This document shows, in pieces, positions 36,970 to 45,971 of a DNA stretch of 64,000 nt. The notes beneath the pieces are model-generated. The model was not told where the DNA came from. It made no database searches and saw nothing but the letters and a program-made list of their open reading frames with translations. This DNA comes from Uruburuella testudinis (GTDB lineage Bacteria; Pseudomonadota; Gammaproteobacteria; Burkholderiales; Neisseriaceae). The stretch lies in the NCBI RefSeq assembly GCF_022870865.1, contig NZ_CP091508.1, positions 1,116,001 through 1,180,000 of the forward strand, written 5' to 3'. The translations under genes were made by a program, and so were the position numbers. How positions within the stretch are numbered: position 1 is the first letter of the stretch; each line of letters starts with the position of its first letter.

Positions 36970-38055
36970 GTGCGCACTGTGATTTTTGTTTTGGTGCTGC
37001 TGCTGATGCAGCTGTTTACCTTCGGCCTCGGCCGCTCGCTGCAATGGCTGTTTGCCGCCCGTATCGGCAAACGCGGCCGCCGTTGGCTGATGGCGGCGGC
37101 TTTTCTGATTACCAATGCGCTGATTGCCGGGCTGGTGTTGCAGCTGGGGCATGCGGTGTTCCGCTGGATGGCGCTGTGGATGGTGTTGCTGCTGTTTGTG
37201 ATGTATGCGGCGCTGGCCACGTTTTTGCTTTATCTTGTGCTGTGCCGCGTGTTGGACGAGCGGCCGATGTCGCGCAGCTTGCGCTTGTTTGCGCCGCTGT
37301 TTTTTATCGGTTTGGCAGGCTGCGCCGTGTATAACGCCTACACGCCGGTGGTGCGCCATGCTGAAATCACCCTCAACAAACCGCTGGCCAAGCCCTTGCG
37401 CATCGGCATGGCCAGCGATTTGCACACCGGTATGCTGGTGGGCGCCCGCCAGCTCGACAAACTGGCCGATATCATGAACCGCGAACAAGTCGACATTATT
37501 TTGCTGCCCGGCGATTTGATGGACGACAATGTAGAAGCCTACCGCCAGGAAAACATGCAGCCGCATCTCGAAAAACTGCGTGCGCCTTTGGGCGTGTATG
37601 CCACTTTGGGCAACCATGATCTGTTCGGCCACGAGCGGGAGATTTATCAGGCGTTAACCCAAGCCGGCATCAAAGTGCTGACCAATGAAGTTGTGGAAAC
37701 CGACGGGCTGCTGCTGGTCGGCCGTAATGACGATTTAGACGAACGCCGCCCGAGTACGGCGCAATTGCTGGCGGGGCAGAATACCGGGCTGCCGGTGATT
37801 CTGCTCGACCACCGCCCGACGCAAATCGAAGCGCACGCCCGCTTGCCGGTAGATATCCAGCTGTCCGGCCATGTTCACAACGGCCAGGTGGCGCCGGCCA
37901 ATCTGATTGTGCGCTACCTTAATCGCTTGGCTTACGGTTATGAGCAAATCGGCAACGGCCATTTTTTTGTGACTTCCGGTTATGGTTTTTGGGGCGTGCC
38001 GATGCGCTTGGGGTCGCAATCGGAAGTGTGGGTGATTGATGTGAAAGGGCGCTAG
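36970..38055 (+). CDS. Membrane metallophosphoesterase (YkuE/calcineurin-like)
   Basis: A 361-residue protein. Four N-terminal membrane helices (to about residue 120) anchor a calcineurin-like phosphoesterase domain with SDLHTGMLVG near residue 149, LLPGDLMDD near 179, TLGNHDLFGHE near 213 and LSGHVHNGQ near 298; all metal ligands are present. The active site probably faces the periplasm; relatives act on lipid or nucleotide phosphates. The start is GTG. Its stop TAG is the first part of the element at 38053, so the C-terminus (IDVKGR) could be altered. No operon partner. Confidence 0.9.
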   Translation: MRTVIFVLVLLLMQLFTFGLGRSLQWLFAARIGKRGRRWLMAAAFLITNALIAGLVLQLGHAVFRWMALWMVLLLFVMYAALATFLLYLVLCRVLDERPMSRSLRLFAPLFFIGLAGCAVYNAYTPVVRHAEITLNKPLAKPLRIGMASDLHTGMLVGARQLDKLADIMNREQVDIILLPGDLMDDNVEAYRQENMQPHLEKLRAPLGVYATLGNHDLFGHEREIYQALTQAGIKVLTNEVVETDGLLLVGRNDDLDERRPSTAQLLAGQNTGLPVILLDHRPTQIEAHARLPVDIQLSGHVHNGQVAPANLIVRYLNRLAYGYEQIGNGHFFVTSGYGFWGVPMRLGSQSEVWVIDVKGR

Positions 38056-38131
38056 GGTGTCCTGACCATTCGATTTATAGGTGCTTTTAGCGCAAAAAAG
38101 ATGATGATATATGAATGGTTAGAACATCCTG
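38053..38131. repeat. Short element copy supplying the phosphoesterase stop codon
   Basis: Left end TAGGGTGTCCTGACCATTCG, right end GAATGGTTAGAACATCCTG, about 79 bases with almost no interior. The terminal TAG is the in-frame stop of the upstream gene. Confidence 0.85.
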
Positions 38132-38135
38132 GAAA

Positions 38136-38196
38136 ACTGTTTAAACAAAGGCCGTCTGAAAGCAATTATGTTTCAGACGGCCTTTGTTTAAACAGT
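38136..38196. terminator. Long DUS-pair hairpin with 26-base perfect arms
   Basis: The arm ACTGTTTAAACAAAGGCCGT plus CTGAAA is repeated in perfect inverted form around a nine-base loop, between convergent genes. The arms extend well beyond the uptake sequence itself. Confidence 0.85.
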
Positions 38197-38265
38197 ATTA
38201 TTTCATTCGACGAAGTTGTTTAGGGTATCCCGACAAAGCAAACCGATGCCGGTTCCCAACTGCTG

Positions 38266-39264
38266 TCAAGCCAGCCCGTGCTGTTTGCGCCATTGCAGCG
38301 GGGAGATGCCGTGCCATTGGTGGAAGGCGCGGCTGAAGGAGTGGGTTTCTTGATAGCCGAGGTAAAAGGCGATTTCGCCGATGCCCATGTCTTGGCGTTG
38401 CAGCAGTTGTTCCGCCGTTTGTGCGCGGGTGGCTTCGAGCAGCCGGCCGAAGCTGAGGTTTTCGGCTTTCAGACGGCGTTGCAGGGTGCGCGGGGTGATA
38501 AACAGGCGGGCGGCGATTTGTTCGAGCGTGGGTTTGTTGCCGTTGAGCAGGCGGGCGATTTCCTGCTGCACTTGTTGTTGCAGGCTTTGCGGATAGGGCG
38601 CGCCGCTGTTTTGCGCCAACAGCGGTTGGAACAGGTGCAGCAGTTCGGCGTTGTGGTTGTTGAGCGGCAGCTCGAGGGTGCGGTTGGCGTAAACAATGGC
38701 ATTGCGTTCGGCTTGCGTGATAATCGGGCAGCCAAAATAAGCCTGATAGCCCGGCGGAATGCGGTTGCGGGTGAGCTCGATCCGCAACGGGGCGGGTGTG
38801 GGGTTGAGGCTGAGGACGAGGGTGTGCTGGATGGAGCGGAAAAACATATCGCTGATGATGTCGGGTTCGGGCTGCTCGCTGAACGGCCATTGTGAGGAAA
38901 CGGCGGTTTCTTCTGCGCTCCGGTCGATGCAGATCCGTTGCGGGCAGACCATTTTTTTGTAGCGCGCCAGCCGTTCGAGTGCGGCGAGAAAATGGCAGGA
39001 ATGCATCATCACGATGGTGGCGGGGTCGCAGCCGGCCTGATTGTCGCCGCCGTCGATTTTCAGGCCGAGCAGCGGGTCGCCGCTTTGCTGTGCCACGGCT
39101 TGCCAAAAGGCGAAATAGTGCGCAGTCGGCAGGGTGGGGCGGCTGTCGGATAATACGGTCGGCGAAATGCCGGCCGCTTTCATCAGCTGCACGATGTCCA
39201 TACCCATGCTGCTGATTTGGATTAAGATGTTGTGATTCAAGGGAAATTTATCGGGTGCGTGCAT
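38266..39264 (-). CDS. AraC-family transcriptional regulator
   Basis: A 332-residue regulator. The C-terminal AraC domain (residues 235-328) has both helix-turn-helix motifs, LEQIAARLFITPRTLQRRLKAE and GIGEIAFYLGYQETHSFSRAF, followed by WHGISPLQWR. The N-terminal domain is of the Arabinose_bd (OruR/ArgR-like) type, with a sensor for an unknown ligand. It is the last gene of a minus-strand cluster with an MFS exporter and a secreted metallo-hydrolase, 59 bases downstream of the MFS gene, and may control it. An uptake sequence is in its frame near 38466. Confidence 0.9.
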   Translation of the reverse strand: MHAPDKFPLNHNILIQISSMGMDIVQLMKAAGISPTVLSDSRPTLPTAHYFAFWQAVAQQSGDPLLGLKIDGGDNQAGCDPATIVMMHSCHFLAALERLARYKKMVCPQRICIDRSAEETAVSSQWPFSEQPEPDIISDMFFRSIQHTLVLSLNPTPAPLRIELTRNRIPPGYQAYFGCPIITQAERNAIVYANRTLELPLNNHNAELLHLFQPLLAQNSGAPYPQSLQQQVQQEIARLLNGNKPTLEQIAARLFITPRTLQRRLKAENLSFGRLLEATRAQTAEQLLQRQDMGIGEIAFYLGYQETHSFSRAFHQWHGISPLQWRKQHGLA

Positions 39265-39323
39265 ACGGTTGCTTTATCGGTTGCCTGTGGTTTGATTGTA
39301 GAACAATTGGGCGGGAAGTCACG

Positions 39324-40550
39324 CTAAAATTTTCCACGCCGGCGGTTCAGCACTTCCAACAACAGCGCCAGCACCAGCGCCGCCGCGCCGATGGCAAACA
39401 GCGTGCGGTGGCCGCCGTGGGTGAGGTTGAACACCATCGACAGCAAATAACCGGCAGCGGCTTGAAAGGCGGCGAAAAACACCGTTGCCCGGCTCCAGCC
39501 CAGATGCTGTTTGTGCGGCTCGGGCACGGTTTCGTTAATCCGCGCCAACATCAGCGGCACAATGCCCGGCGGAAACGTGCCGATGATAACGGTCAGCCCG
39601 ATCAGCAGCAGATAATGATCGCTGTAAGCCAGTGCAAACAAGGCCAGCATCTGAGCCAGCAGCACCATGCGCAGGGTCGGCTTGGCGCCGAAACGGTCGG
39701 CAAAATAGCCGTACAGCACCGGCCCGATCATCGAGCCGATACCGTACACGCCCCAAAACAGCGCGCCGGTGTGCGTGCCCAGCGCCATACCGCGTGCGAT
39801 AAAATCCACCAGAAACACCGCCGGCGCCACAATGCTGACCGCAATCAGCGAATATTGCGCATACAGAATCCACAGCGGTTTCGGGGATGGCAAGTGCGGT
39901 GCGGCGTTGCCGTTTGCAGCCGCATCGGAATGTGCCGGCACCACGTGCAACAGCGGCGCAGGTTTGGGCAGATTCCACCAGCTCAACAAGGTCAGCAGCG
40001 CCGACACCACGCCCAAGCCGTACCAAGTGGCGCGCAGCCCCAAATCAATCAACAGCGGCACCAGCGTGGCCGAGGCAAAAATGCCCAACCCGATACCGAG
40101 AAAAATCGCCCCACTGGCCAAATTGCGGCTGCCGGCGGGCACATGCGGCAACACCGTGGCCGCCACCAACACCATAATCGCCCCGCCGGAAATGCCCGAC
40201 ACCAACCGCCACACAAAATACCACCCCACCGACAACGGAAACGCACAGGCGAAAAACGACAAAGTGACCGCCAACATCATCAGCCGCAAAGTGTGGTTGT
40301 TGGAAAAACGCGCCGCCAGCGGCCGCCCGAGCAACGCCCCGATCAGATAACCGGCCAGATTGGCCGCCCCCAGATAAGCCGCATCGGCCGAAGAAAACCA
40401 ATGCTGGTTAATCAGCTCCGGCAAGAGCGGCGTGTAGGCAAAACGCGCCAGCCCGATAGCAATCAAACTGGCCGACAAACCTGCAAAAATATAGCGCATC
40501 ATCGCACTGCGGGAAACGGCATGCGGCATGGTGTGTGACATGGGTTGCAA
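39324..40550 (-). CDS. YbfB/YjiJ-family MFS transporter
   Basis: A 408-residue MFS protein with twelve helices. The opening ASLIAIGLARFAYTPLLPELI and YLGAANLAGYLIGALLGRPLA are typical of the YbfB/YjiJ (MFS_4) group. It probably exports an unknown compound. It lies 48 bases after the metallo-hydrolase gene and before an AraC gene, so the three look like one unit. It contains an AAGTGCGGT uptake core of the Haemophilus type in frame at 39892-39900, the only one outside the 44-53.7 kb block. Confidence 0.9.
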   Translation of the reverse strand: MQPMSHTMPHAVSRSAMMRYIFAGLSASLIAIGLARFAYTPLLPELINQHWFSSADAAYLGAANLAGYLIGALLGRPLAARFSNNHTLRLMMLAVTLSFFACAFPLSVGWYFVWRLVSGISGGAIMVLVAATVLPHVPAGSRNLASGAIFLGIGLGIFASATLVPLLIDLGLRATWYGLGVVSALLTLLSWWNLPKPAPLLHVVPAHSDAAANGNAAPHLPSPKPLWILYAQYSLIAVSIVAPAVFLVDFIARGMALGTHTGALFWGVYGIGSMIGPVLYGYFADRFGAKPTLRMVLLAQMLALFALAYSDHYLLLIGLTVIIGTFPPGIVPLMLARINETVPEPHKQHLGWSRATVFFAAFQAAAGYLLSMVFNLTHGGHRTLFAIGAAALVLALLLEVLNRRRGKF

Positions 40551-40598
40551 TCCTCAATGAAAAAGGTGCTGTTTAGCACCCGTAAAACGAATGAGCCG

Positions 40599-41591
40599 TT
40601 ATTTAAGCGGTAGAAATTCTGCCGGCAGCCAGCGATAGCCTTTGCCGTCTTTCACAATATGGCCGATACCGGGGAAAGGCAGGTGCGCCGCGCCTACCCA
40701 TAAACGCTGCTGTTCGACCAGATTCAAAATCCGTTTGCGGGTGGCGATGGCTTTGGGTTGGTCGCTGTCGACTTCTACCGAAATATCAGGGTTTTTCAAT
40801 TGAATAGAATGGCTGTGGATGATATCGCCCCACACCAGCAAACGCTGACTGCCGCTGCCGAGCAAATAGCCGGTCATGCCCGGCGAATGGCCGGCTTCGT
40901 CTACCGTTTCAATGCCGTGAATTGGGTTTTCGCCCCGCTTGAAGGTGCGGAATCTGCCCGCCGCCCGATAAGGTGCCACCGCGGCAACCGCCGCTTTAAA
41001 AAAGGCTTGGTCGTGCTCCGAGCGGCTTTGCGCCACTTTGCCGCCGAGCCAATAATCGGCATCATCTTCCGGCGCATACAACACGGCATTCGGAAACGCT
41101 ATCGTGCCCTCGTCCGTGGTGACGCCGCAAGCATGATCGGGGTGCAGATGGGTAACCAGCACGCTGCTGATTTGCTCAGGCTGCACGCCGGAGGCTTTCA
41201 AGTTGTCGAGCATATGCCCCAGCCCGTCGCCGAGGCAGTTTGATGCACCGGCATCGATTAAGGTGTATCGGCCGTTTTGATTCAGCAGATAGGCATTCAC
41301 CGAAGTTTGCACACCCTCTGCGGTTAAGGGCAGAAATAGGGCGTTAAACACATCTTTGGCTTCGTTGAGGCTGATGCCGCGCAACCACTGGTGCGGCAGG
41401 TTAACCGGCCCGTCGTATAAGGCTGTAACCGTGACGCCTTTGTCTAAAGGCAGGCGGAAATAACCGGCCACCTGCTGTTCCTGCACCCGCGCAGGGGCGG
41501 TGTGTTCAGGCAACGCGTGTGCCGCCGCTGTTGAAGCGGCTGCCAATGCCAAACTTGCCGTTAAGGCGTTTACCATTTGATGAAGTTTCAT
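40599..41591 (-). CDS. Secreted MBL-fold metallo-hydrolase
   Basis: A 330-residue periplasmic protein. A signal peptide (MKLHQMVNALTASLALAAAS...AHA) precedes a metallo-beta-lactamase fold with HLHPDH near residue 152 (zinc ligands), DEAGHSPGMTGY near 232 and GDIIHSHSI near 256. Resembles quorum-quenching lactonase/PqsE-like MBL hydrolases and sulfatase-like proteins exported to the periplasm. Substrate unknown. First gene of the minus cluster with MFS and AraC genes, so the three may handle one compound: sense, break down and export. Confidence 0.85.
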   Translation of the reverse strand: MKLHQMVNALTASLALAAASTAAAHALPEHTAPARVQEQQVAGYFRLPLDKGVTVTALYDGPVNLPHQWLRGISLNEAKDVFNALFLPLTAEGVQTSVNAYLLNQNGRYTLIDAGASNCLGDGLGHMLDNLKASGVQPEQISSVLVTHLHPDHACGVTTDEGTIAFPNAVLYAPEDDADYWLGGKVAQSRSEHDQAFFKAAVAAVAPYRAAGRFRTFKRGENPIHGIETVDEAGHSPGMTGYLLGSGSQRLLVWGDIIHSHSIQLKNPDISVEVDSDQPKAIATRKRILNLVEQQRLWVGAAHLPFPGIGHIVKDGKGYRWLPAEFLPLK

Positions 41592-41719
41592 GTTTGCTCC
41601 TGTGTGAATGTCCGCAGTTTACAGGCCGTCTGAAAATAATGTGAACCGCAGTGCGACAAAAATATGGCAAAACACGACAAATTTTGCATCAAATGCGACG
41701 GGGGATTGCAAGGTGGAAA

Positions 41720-41764
41720 GACCGTCTGAAACTGCACTTTGTATCAGTGCATGTTCAGACGGTC
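41720..41764. terminator. Degenerate DUS-plus-USS hairpin
   Basis: GACCGTCTGAAACTGCACTT and the downstream GCATGTTCAGACGGTC form a hairpin. It looks like a worn form of the composite GGCCGTCTGAAACCGCACTT found further on. Lies between two minus-strand genes. Confidence 0.65.
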
Positions 41765-41800
41765 TCTCCTTAGTCAAGCCTATTGAGCCTTTCCGCCTGC

Positions 41801-42970
41801 TCAAGCGCGGGTGGGTGTGGGGGTGGTTTTGTGGCGGTGGCCGGCCATCAGTGCGGCGATGGTCAGCAGCAGGGCGCCGGCCCAGGCGGTGTGGATCAGG
41901 CTGCTGTGCGCTACGATTTGTCCGCCGAGGGCGGCGCCGAAGGTGATGCCCAGATTGAAGGCGGCGATGTTGAAACCGGAGGCCACTTCAACCGCTTGCG
42001 GGGCGTCTTGCTGCGCTTGCTGCACCACCAGCAGTTGCAGCGGCGGCACGGTGGCGAAGCTGGTCAGCCCGAGCAGGATGGTGCTGACGGCAAGGGCGGC
42101 GGGGTGGGTTGCGGTGAGGATAAACGACAGCAACACCCACACCTGCGCGGCAAACAAAATTTTCAAGGCCGTGCGTGCGCCGCTGCAGTCGGCCAGCTTG
42201 GCGCCGAGAATGTTGCCGCTTGCCACGGCGGTGCCGTAAGCCACCAGCATCAGGCTGACGGCGTTATTGCCGAAGCCGCCCAGCTGTTGCAGTATCGGCG
42301 TCAGAAAGATAAACAACACAAAAGTGCCGCCGTAGCCGATCACGGTCATCGCATACACCTGCCACAGGCGCGGCGAAGTCAGCACCGCCAGCTGCTGCCT
42401 GCGGGTGGGCGGGGCGCCTTGCCGCAATTGGCGCGGGATAAACAGCAGGCTGCCGGCAAACGCCGCCACGCCCAGTGCCGACACGATTAAAAACGTGGTT
42501 TGCCAACCCAAATGTTGGCCGATAAATGTGCCCAGCGGCACGCCGGTAACCAGCGCCACGGTCAGCCCGGTAAACATCATCGCAATCGCTTGGGCGGCTT
42601 TTTCTTTGGCGACCAATTGGGTGGCAATGGTGGCGCCGATCGAGAAAAACACCCCGTGTGCCAGCCCGGTGACCACACGGGCGCTCAGCAAAGTGGCAAA
42701 GCCCGTCGCCTGCCAAGCGAGCAGGTTGCCGACCACAAAAACGGCCATCAGCATCAGCAGCACGTTTTTGCGCGGCCAGCGGGCGGTGGCGGCGGTCAGC
42801 AGCGGCGCGCTGACGGCAACCGACAAGGCATACAGGCTCACCGCCAGCCCAGCGGAAGGCAGGGTAACGCCCAAATCGGCGGCAATGGTGGGCAGCAGCC
42901 CGACAATCACAAATTCGGTGGTGCCGATGGCAAACGCACCGAGCATTAACGCAAACAAAGCAAGCGGCAT
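41801..42970 (-). CDS. DHA1-family MFS efflux transporter (AraJ/YdhP-like)
   Basis: A 389-residue twelve-helix MFS protein. N-terminal FAIGTTEFVIVGLLPTIAADLGV and the motif-C-like TGLAHGVFFSIGATIATQLV are typical of the sugar-efflux/chloramphenicol-type DHA1 exporters. The ATG at 42970 gives this standard start; a longer frame adds 28 unlikely residues. It is divergent from a LysR gene at 43084 with a 113-base gap, the classic layout for a regulator and its target exporter. Confidence 0.92.
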   Translation of the reverse strand: MPLALFALMLGAFAIGTTEFVIVGLLPTIAADLGVTLPSAGLAVSLYALSVAVSAPLLTAATARWPRKNVLLMLMAVFVVGNLLAWQATGFATLLSARVVTGLAHGVFFSIGATIATQLVAKEKAAQAIAMMFTGLTVALVTGVPLGTFIGQHLGWQTTFLIVSALGVAAFAGSLLFIPRQLRQGAPPTRRQQLAVLTSPRLWQVYAMTVIGYGGTFVLFIFLTPILQQLGGFGNNAVSLMLVAYGTAVASGNILGAKLADCSGARTALKILFAAQVWVLLSFILTATHPAALAVSTILLGLTSFATVPPLQLLVVQQAQQDAPQAVEVASGFNIAAFNLGITFGAALGGQIVAHSSLIHTAWAGALLLTIAALMAGHRHKTTPTPTRA

Positions 42971-43083
42971 GATTTTTTCCTCTTTGATGGATTCAGATGC
43001 AACAGAGGGCATCATGCCGCATTTATCTTTGCGAAAAAACACGGTAATATGCAAATTACTTTTACAAAAACCGCAAAAATAGC

Positions 43084-44013
43084 ATGAAACTGGATTTAGA
43101 CGCCTTGAATATCTTTGTGCAGATTGTCGACAGCGGCTCGCTCAGCGGCGCAGCGGCACGGCTTGATTTGCCTGTGTCGGCAGTGAGCCGCCAGCTTGCA
43201 CGGCTGGAGGGCAACCTGCAACTGACGCTGTTGCAACGCAGCACCCGCCGTATGCAGCTCACCGATGAAGGGCGGCTGCTGTTGGCACAAGCGCGGCGGA
43301 TACTGGACGAAGTACACCTGACCGAAGAGCGGTTGGCGATGCGGCGCGCCGAAGCCGGCGGCCTGTTGCGGGTGAACACGTCGGTGCCGGTGATGCTGCA
43401 CGTGCTCGCGCCGCTGCTACACGAATTCCGCCGCCAATATCCGCAGATCGACATCGAGCTCGACAGCAACGACAACCTGATTGACTTAATCGAAGCGCGC
43501 ACCGATGTCGCCCTGCGCATCGGCCGCCTGCAAGATTCCGCCATGCACGCCCGCCTGCTCGGGCACACCGCCGTCTGCGTGCTGGCTGCGCCCGCCTATC
43601 TGGCGCAACACGGCACGCCGCAAACCAGCGCCGATTTGGCACGCCACGCATTGCTCGGCTTCCGCAGCCCCGCCTCGCTCAACCAATGGCCGCTTCTCGA
43701 CCACAACGGCAGGCTGCTGGAGATCGAACCCGCCATTCGGGCTTCCGGCGGCGAAACCCTGCGCCACCTTGCCCTCGCCGGCAACGGCATCGTCTGCCTT
43801 TCCGAGCTGATGACCTGGCAAGACCGCCAAAACGGCACGCTGGTGCCGGTGTTGCCGGAGCAGCAGCAAACCGTTACCCAACCGCTCTACGCCGTGTATT
43901 ACCGCCACCGCACCTTATCCGCCCGCACCGCCGTGTGGATTGATTTTCTGGCGCAGCAAATCCCCCAAATGCCGTGGTATCGGGCGCAGGCGGCGCAGCC
44001 ATCGGCAGGCTGA
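43084..44013 (+). CDS. LysR-family transcriptional regulator
   Basis: A 309-residue LysR protein. N-terminal winged helix (residues 5-62) with DALNIFVQIVDSGSLSGAAARLDLPVSAVSRQLARLE, then the sensor domain with LIDLIEARTDVALRIGRLQDSAM, typical of the CrgA/PgrR-like group. It is divergent from the MFS exporter at 42970, which it likely controls from the shared 113-base region. Its C-terminus (QAAQPSAG) ends just before an uptake sequence with a USS core. Confidence 0.9.
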   Translation: MKLDLDALNIFVQIVDSGSLSGAAARLDLPVSAVSRQLARLEGNLQLTLLQRSTRRMQLTDEGRLLLAQARRILDEVHLTEERLAMRRAEAGGLLRVNTSVPVMLHVLAPLLHEFRRQYPQIDIELDSNDNLIDLIEARTDVALRIGRLQDSAMHARLLGHTAVCVLAAPAYLAQHGTPQTSADLARHALLGFRSPASLNQWPLLDHNGRLLEIEPAIRASGGETLRHLALAGNGIVCLSELMTWQDRQNGTLVPVLPEQQQTVTQPLYAVYYRHRTLSARTAVWIDFLAQQIPQMPWYRAQAAQPSAG

Positions 44014-44039
44014 GGCCGTCTGAAAAGCCAAAGTGCGGT
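44013..44039. other. DUS followed by Haemophilus-type USS core
   Basis: AGGCCGTCTGAA at 44013-44024 and AAGTGCGGT at 44031-44039, ahead of an AT-rich tract as in the extended Pasteurellaceae signal. Confidence 0.8.
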
Positions 44040-44168
44040 TTTTTAGCGATACAAGCCGACAAGCGGGCAGGCTGAAAACCATATGCCGCTTGCCCGCTTA
44101 TGTTTGTGAATGAGGATAAACACAGCCAATCGTTTGCTGATAGGCAGATTGATTAAAGGAATCAATAA

Positions 44169-44207
44169 AGGCCGTCTGAAAAGCCCAAGTGCGGTTTCAG
44201 ACGGCCT
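44169..44207. terminator. Composite DUS/USS hairpin
   Basis: AGGCCGTCTGAA, then AAGTGCGGT fused to the inverted uptake sequence TTCAGACGGCCT. The rest of the 44014-44377 gap holds a solo element end (44227-44245) and no gene. Confidence 0.8.
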
Positions 44208-44226
44208 GTTCTTCACGAGAGAATCC

Positions 44227-44245
44227 TAGGGTGTCCTGACAATTC
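44227..44245. repeat. Solo left end of the TAGGGTGTCCTGACC element
   Basis: TAGGGTGTCCTGACAATTC with no matching right end. Confidence 0.6.
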
Positions 44246-44377
44246 ATGAATTTCCCTCATGATTTCTATGAGCATTGCCCCGCTAGTCAAGCCGGCTGTT
44301 TCTGCTTATGATAAATCCCATCGACGGCCATGTGACGGGCCGTCAACCGATTGATTTCACAATTAAAGGAAAAGAAA

Positions 44378-44821
44378 ATGACTTTAGAACAACTGATCGA
44401 CCGCCAAGCGTTAAAAGACTTGGTAGACACTTTTTCTAACTTGGCTGATGAAAAACGGGTGGCGGAGCAGATGCCGCTGTTTACCGAAGATGCGCAAGTC
44501 ACCACCTATATCGGCGGCGAATTGTTTGCCGATATGCACGGGCGGGGCGAGATTGAAAAAGTGTTTACCGATTTTCTGGCGGGTTTTGAGCGTGTTTACC
44601 ATTTGAACGGCCAGCACACGGTTACGTTTAACAGCAGCGACAGCGCCGATGCGATTAATTATTGTGCGGTGCAATTGGTCGGCGAGCAAGACGGCAAACA
44701 GGTGCTGCACAGCCACAGCGTGCGCTATCAGGACAGCTACCGCAAAATAGACGGCAAATGGCTGATTTCAAAACGCATTGCCAACTTTATGATCAGCGAC
44801 AGCCGCGAAATCGGCGCTTAA
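44378..44821 (+). CDS. SnoaL/NTF2-like domain protein
   Basis: A 147-residue soluble protein of the SnoaL-like NTF2 fold: N-terminal helix EQLIDRQALKDLVDTFSNLAD, then FTEDAQVTTYIGG, a helix with GRGEIEKVFTDFLAGFE and the C-terminal sheet strand YQDSYRKIDGKWLISKR. Such proteins act as small-molecule isomerases, hydratases or binding proteins; the exact role is not clear. A strong ribosome site (AAAGGAAAAG) precedes the ATG at 44378. It begins an operon with the lipoprotein esterase 27 bases downstream. Confidence 0.85.
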   Translation: MTLEQLIDRQALKDLVDTFSNLADEKRVAEQMPLFTEDAQVTTYIGGELFADMHGRGEIEKVFTDFLAGFERVYHLNGQHTVTFNSSDSADAINYCAVQLVGEQDGKQVLHSHSVRYQDSYRKIDGKWLISKRIANFMISDSREIGA

Positions 44822-44848
44822 GCACCGGTGCCGCAAGAGGAACACCGC

Positions 44849-45952
44849 ATGAAAGCCAAAACATCCGCCTGGCTGCTTGCTGCCTTATCGTTGGCGTTGG
44901 CGGGCTGCCAACAGCTTGATCCGCAAGCGATTCATCTCGCCAAACAAGGCAGCTTCACCGTGGGCGGGCGCTACGTCACCCACCCCGGCACGTTCAGCCC
45001 CGATCATTTCATTTCACCGCAAGGCCAGCGGGCTTATGGCGATTTCGCCTACGTCAGCTACCAAACGCCGGTCAACGCCAAGCCTTATCCGCTGATTTTC
45101 CAGCACGGCGGCGCACAATCGAAGCGCACGTGGGAATCTACCGTCGACGGGCGCGACGGCTTCAACACCTTGTTTCTGAAACAAGGCTACAGCGTGTATC
45201 TGCTCGACCAGCCCCGCAGCGGCGAAGCCAATCTGTCGACCCAAGCGGTCACGCCCGACACGCCGTGGGCAGCCAACCCGATGTACGGCGACAAAACCCT
45301 CTACTTGCTTTCACGCATCGGGCATTACAACGCCCAAGGCGAAGCTGTGGCCAACGCCCAATTTCCGAGCGGCGAAGCTCATTATCAGGCATTCCAACAA
45401 AGCTGGACCATCGGCTCCGGCCCGCTGGACAATGATTTGAACGCCGATGTGCTGGCGCAACTGGTCGAACAAACCGGCGGCGCCGTGCTGGTTACCCACT
45501 CCATGGGCGGCACCATCGGCTGGCGCACCGCCTTGCGCAGCGACAACGTTAAAGCCATCATCGCCTATGAACCCGGCGGCACCCCGTTTATCTTCCCCGA
45601 CAGCGAAATGCCCGCCGTTACCCAAGCCCGCTTCGCCGCCCTCAGCGCCACCGCCCTCGGCGTGCCGATGGCAGAATTTCTGAAACTCACCCGCATGCCG
45701 ATCGTGCTGTATTACGGCGACTACATCAAGGTCGGCTCCGAGCATGTCGGCGAAGACAAATGGGGCACCGAGCTGGAAATGGCGAAACAATTTGTGGCCG
45801 CCATCAACCGCCACGGCGGCGACGCCACCCTCGTCCACCTGCCCGACATCGGCATCAGCGGCAACTCACATTTCCTGATGGGCGAAAAAAACAACCGCCA
45901 ACTGGTTGCGCTGGCGGCTGCATGGCTGAAAGAAAAAGGGTTGGATCGGTAA
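44849..45952 (+). CDS. Lipoprotein alpha/beta-hydrolase (esterase)
   Basis: A 367-residue protein. Signal peptide MKAKTSAWLLAALSLALAGC has a lipobox (LAGC). The alpha/beta-hydrolase domain has a nucleophile elbow THSMGG near residue 221, where the usual first Gly is Thr, a catalytic-acid region and His in GISGNSHFLMG near 345. Family probably includes secreted dienelactone-hydrolase-like and carboxylesterases. Outer membrane or periplasmic location predicted. It follows the SnoaL-like gene after 27 bases in the same operon. Confidence 0.85.
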   Translation: MKAKTSAWLLAALSLALAGCQQLDPQAIHLAKQGSFTVGGRYVTHPGTFSPDHFISPQGQRAYGDFAYVSYQTPVNAKPYPLIFQHGGAQSKRTWESTVDGRDGFNTLFLKQGYSVYLLDQPRSGEANLSTQAVTPDTPWAANPMYGDKTLYLLSRIGHYNAQGEAVANAQFPSGEAHYQAFQQSWTIGSGPLDNDLNADVLAQLVEQTGGAVLVTHSMGGTIGWRTALRSDNVKAIIAYEPGGTPFIFPDSEMPAVTQARFAALSATALGVPMAEFLKLTRMPIVLYYGDYIKVGSEHVGEDKWGTELEMAKQFVAAINRHGGDATLVHLPDIGISGNSHFLMGEKNNRQLVALAAAWLKEKGLDR

Positions 45953-45971
45953 GGTTAACGAGTTCATCAGT

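Noticed and set aside
39255..40538. 427-codon plus-strand frame opposite the YbfB-like gene
   Set aside because: The product is rich in His, Gln and Arg with no domain, as expected for the antisense of a membrane protein.
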